From Sheuella sp. (GTDB lineage Bacteria; Pseudomonadota; Gammaproteobacteria; Burkholderiales; Burkholderiaceae_B): a stretch of 45,410 bases of DNA. This document shows, piece by piece, positions 43,214 to 45,410 of this stretch. The first letter of the stretch is position 1; each line of letters opens with the position of its first letter. Under the pieces are notes generated by a model that saw nothing but the letters and a program-made list of their open reading frames with translations, was not told the DNA's origin and ran no database searches. Location: positions 1-45,410 of the forward strand of contig JAUSCY010000059.1 in the NCBI GenBank assembly GCA_030650995.1, in the 5' to 3' direction. The translations under genes were made by a program, and so were the position numbers.

Positions 43214-45181
43214 TTAAAGTTTTGCAGCATCCAGATCACCGCGAATGAGTTTTGCGGCATCAGGTAACATTTTCACCTGATATAAACCGCGCAGAACTTT
43301 GAGAGCTGCCTGTTCCTCCGCAGCGCCCCAGGCCTGGGAAAGCTGGCCCTGTAATTGTTTGATTTGCGCAGCGTCTGGTACTGGACCTGCCTCGACTTTG
43401 GTCAGTTGCAGAATTGCGTAGCCCTCTACACCCTGAACGCCAGCCCATACAGGTAAAGACTGCGTAGGCATGGACATGACGGATTCGAGTTGCTCACCCG
43501 TCAGGGACTTTGGATCTTGGCGTGTCACAACTACGGCAGCTTCAAAGCCTTTAGTTTCAGCCTTTGCCGATTTCTTCAGCTCTTCGAGTACTTTCTCTCC
43601 TGCCGCTTTAGCCGCCGCCATCGCACGCTCATCCGTGACGATCGTACGGATTTGTGCAGAGACTTTTTCAAGCGGTGGAATCTGAGCAGGATTCACGGAA
43701 GCAATGCGCAAGGCGACAATCGTGTCTGGAGATAACTCAATAGCACCAGAATTAAGTTTTTCTTTTAGCACTTCGTTTGAAAATGCTGTCTGAATGACTT
43801 TTGGATTGCCCAGGATAATTTGCTCAGACTCTGACGGTGCAGCGGCACCGAGTCGTTGCTCAGCAGAAAGTAAACCCGCCCGAGTCAATCCATTCCCACG
43901 CAAAATTGGGATATTTAAAGCGTCGGAAACAGGTTTCAGACTATCGCGCTGATCGTAGATCAGACTGGTCAGTTTGCTGGCCATTGAGGCAAAACGGTCA
44001 GCAGCAATTTGCTTGCGAATTTCCGTGGTGATGTCGTCATTAACATCTGCTAGCGGCTTGACAGAAGCAGGCTGAACATCCGTTATGTAGAGAACGTGCA
44101 ATCCGAACGGACTTTCAACCACACCGGAAACCGTACCCTTGTTCAGCTTGAACAAGGCGTCTTCAACCTGTGGGACCAGCATATTTCGGCTGATCCAGCC
44201 CAGATCACCGCCCTGACTTGCTGAGCCGCTATCTTGTGAGAATTCTTTGGCAAGTGCAGCAAACTGCTTCGGATCCGCAGCGGCACGTTTGGCCAGATCT
44301 TCAACTGTCTGACGGATTTTAGCTTTGGTCGCCTCATCAGCTGACGCAGGAATTTCGAGCAGGATATGGCTCACACGACGGCGCTCTGGCTGACCATAGC
44401 GCGCCTGGTTCTGTTTGTAGAAACTTTCAATATCTGCATCAGAGACTTTGATGTCCTTTGTTGCCGCGCTCTCATTCAGAACAACATATTCAACATCCAG
44501 ATTTTCTGGAATTTGGAGTCGTGATTGATTCGCGTCATACCAGGCTTTGATATCCGCATCAGATACTTTGACGTCTCGGGCGTAGTCAGAGGCTTTAAAA
44601 GATTTAGCTGAAACAGTGCGCTGTTCCGTTACAAGAGCAAGGATTTTCTCTGCAACTTGCGAGGGCACCCTTGCGGTTAAACCAATTGGCTGAAGCACTT
44701 GTCCCAGAGCCAGATCACGCCTCAGACCATTTTCGAATGCAGTAGGCGTCATACCTTGCGCAGCAAGCACTTGACGATAACGCTCAGAGGAAAACTGTCC
44801 ATCGACTTGCACCGCAGGAATCGAGGCGATTGTACGGCGCAACATTTCATCAGAAACAGAATAGCGTCCCTGTGTCGCAGCAATCGCCACGGTACGCTGA
44901 TCAATCAGCGAATTCAGGAGCTGCTCTCGCAATGCCGGCGTATCAAAAGTCGCAGCGTCAAACTGCGCACCGAGTGCATTACGGTATTGCTCAAGCTGAG
45001 CGCGACGGGCGCGATCAAACTCACCAAGCGTGATGGCCTGACCATCGACTGAGACAAGCTCAGGTTCGCTGGACATCAGACTGGTGTAGCCCTGCACACC
45101 AAAAAAAACAAAGGATGGCAAGATGAGCAGCAGTAAAACCAGCTGCATCAAGCGTTGATGATGACGGATAAAATCGAACAT
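43214..45181 (-). CDS. ppiD: Inner-membrane-anchored periplasmic chaperone/peptidyl-prolyl isomerase PpiD
   Basis: A 655-residue SurA/PpiD-family protein anchored by one N-terminal helix (about 11-29) with the chain in the periplasm, where it assists folding of proteins leaving the Sec translocon. The N-terminal chaperone domain (about 40-200) is followed by one parvulin domain (about 265-370: RRRVSHILLEIP, FAALAKEFSQDSGSASQGGDLGWI, GVVESPFGLHVLYI). A near-duplicate segment, DVKVSDADIKAWYDANQSR (203-221) and DIKVSDADIESFYKQNQAR (243-261), flanks its entry. The frame is open to 45271, but MFDFIRHHQRLMQ at 45181 is the usual start. Confidence 0.94.
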   Translation of the reverse strand: MFDFIRHHQRLMQLVLLLLILPSFVFFGVQGYTSLMSSEPELVSVDGQAITLGEFDRARRAQLEQYRNALGAQFDAATFDTPALREQLLNSLIDQRTVAIAATQGRYSVSDEMLRRTIASIPAVQVDGQFSSERYRQVLAAQGMTPTAFENGLRRDLALGQVLQPIGLTARVPSQVAEKILALVTEQRTVSAKSFKASDYARDVKVSDADIKAWYDANQSRLQIPENLDVEYVVLNESAATKDIKVSDADIESFYKQNQARYGQPERRRVSHILLEIPASADEATKAKIRQTVEDLAKRAAADPKQFAALAKEFSQDSGSASQGGDLGWISRNMLVPQVEDALFKLNKGTVSGVVESPFGLHVLYITDVQPASVKPLADVNDDITTEIRKQIAADRFASMASKLTSLIYDQRDSLKPVSDALNIPILRGNGLTRAGLLSAEQRLGAAAPSESEQIILGNPKVIQTAFSNEVLKEKLNSGAIELSPDTIVALRIASVNPAQIPPLEKVSAQIRTIVTDERAMAAAKAAGEKVLEELKKSAKAETKGFEAAVVVTRQDPKSLTGEQLESVMSMPTQSLPVWAGVQGVEGYAILQLTKVEAGPVPDAAQIKQLQGQLSQAWGAAEEQAALKVLRGLYQVKMLPDAAKLIRGDLDAAKL

Positions 45182-45270
45182 GGATTGGACGCACACCTGG
45201 TTACAAAGCCGGCCAAGTTTACCACTCGGTGCGCTATGCTTGCAGTGTACGGGGAAACAATGCTGTTTCA

Positions 45271-45330
45271 AGCCTGAATCTGACCTTTTCCAGCCTGAGA
45301 ATCTGCACTTTTCCTAGCCTGATTTCCTTT
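45271..45330 (+). repeat. Degenerate 21-24-bp direct repeats before the glycerophosphodiesterase gene
   Basis: AGCCTGA followed by an ATCTG/CTTTTCC-type tail recurs at 45271, 45292 and 45316, the last copy shortened. It fills much of the 166-bp gap between ppiD and the next gene. No terminator or promoter is obvious in this gap. Confidence 0.55.
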
Positions 45331-45347
45331 CTTATTAGCGATTGAAC

Positions 45348-45410
45348 ATGCCAATACTGCCCGAATGGCCTTATCCAAGACTGGTTGCGCACCGGGGGGG
45401 CGGCTCTATC
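45348..45410 (+). CDS. Glycerophosphodiester phosphodiesterase, N-terminal fragment
   Basis: The frame begins at the ATG at 45348 and runs off the window after 21 codons. The translation MPILPEWPYPRLVAHRGGG includes the VAHRGG motif that opens GDPD/UgpQ-family enzymes, where the His is catalytic. These enzymes split glycerophosphodiesters into glycerol-3-phosphate and an alcohol. No strong Shine-Dalgarno is seen. The call rests on this short but distinctive motif. Confidence 0.75.
   Translation, partial: MPILPEWPYPRLVAHRGGGSI

Noticed and set aside
43190..43217. Intrinsic terminator between tesA and ppiD
   Set aside because: The possible stem is A/T only, with no GC-rich arm and no T-run, so it does not meet the usual criteria.
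1..45410. Insertion sequences, prophage, CRISPR arrays, toxin-antitoxin pairs, tRNA or rRNA genes
   Set aside because: I looked for transposase or integrase motifs, regularly spaced repeats and RNA gene landmarks and saw none that I could support.

Overview
The window looks like a chromosomal segment of a beta-proteobacterium of the order Burkholderiales, most likely Alcaligenaceae-like. The reasons are gene order and protein style: oxyR-recG-ridA with ubiA, glnA-ntrB-ntrC, hemW-rdgB-rph, and gmk-rpoZ-spoT. This is inference from remembered family patterns, not a database match. Base composition looks close to balanced and fairly uniform. I see no rRNA, tRNA, transposase, integrase, CRISPR array or phage gene. 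No stretch longer than about 225 bp lacks a gene.

Layout. 1-2200: the C-terminal end of an RND efflux pump and its outer-membrane channel lipoprotein. 2162-8626 (minus): ridA, recG, oxyR, ubiA, proC and a DUF945/YdgA protein, tightly packed. 8681-12154 (plus): a Fur-type operator and a ferric-iron ABC importer (binding protein, fused permease, short ATPase). 12096-18170 (minus): ntrC, ntrB, glnA, hemW, rdgB; glnA has a sigma-54 promoter and two NtrC-type sites. 18167-22554: a LysR regulator divergent from an acyl-CoA dehydrogenase, a MmgE/PrpD protein and an SDR dehydrogenase, lying between rdgB and rph. 22551-26159: rph, gamma-glutamyltransferase and yicC. 26182-36469: an accessory block with an SMP-30 lactonase, a Liv-type ABC importer whose permease and both ATPases are fused in one chain, an NTF2-like protein, a polysaccharide-deacetylase-family hydrolase, an amidase, an SDR and a rhodanese. 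36563-39718: gmk, rpoZ and spoT. 39708-45410: an orphan TRAP-type receptor, an EamA transporter, a YbbA-type ATPase head-to-head with TesA, PpiD, and the first 21 codons of a glycerophosphodiesterase.

How it works together. Nitrogen is the strongest theme. GlnA/NtrB/NtrC form the nitrogen-regulation core. In the Liv/amidase block I find a -24/-12 (sigma-54) promoter motif on each strand of the 224-bp divergent intergenic region, plus one good NtrC-type palindrome. I therefore infer an NtrC-controlled module that takes up and degrades an organic nitrogen compound; the substrate is unknown. The first ATPase of the fused Liv protein has a degenerate ABC signature while the second is canonical, which predicts an asymmetric transporter.

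Two accessory blocks (18167-22554 and 26182-36469) sit inside what is often a compact housekeeping neighbourhood in relatives, with almost no spacer at their edges. Small-scale oddities include a hexanucleotide repeat in the amidase leader, a 12-bp minisatellite that supplies the stop codons of two convergent genes, two divergent genes whose ATG codons overlap in one CATG, and an iron-transport ATPase that ends just where ntrC begins.
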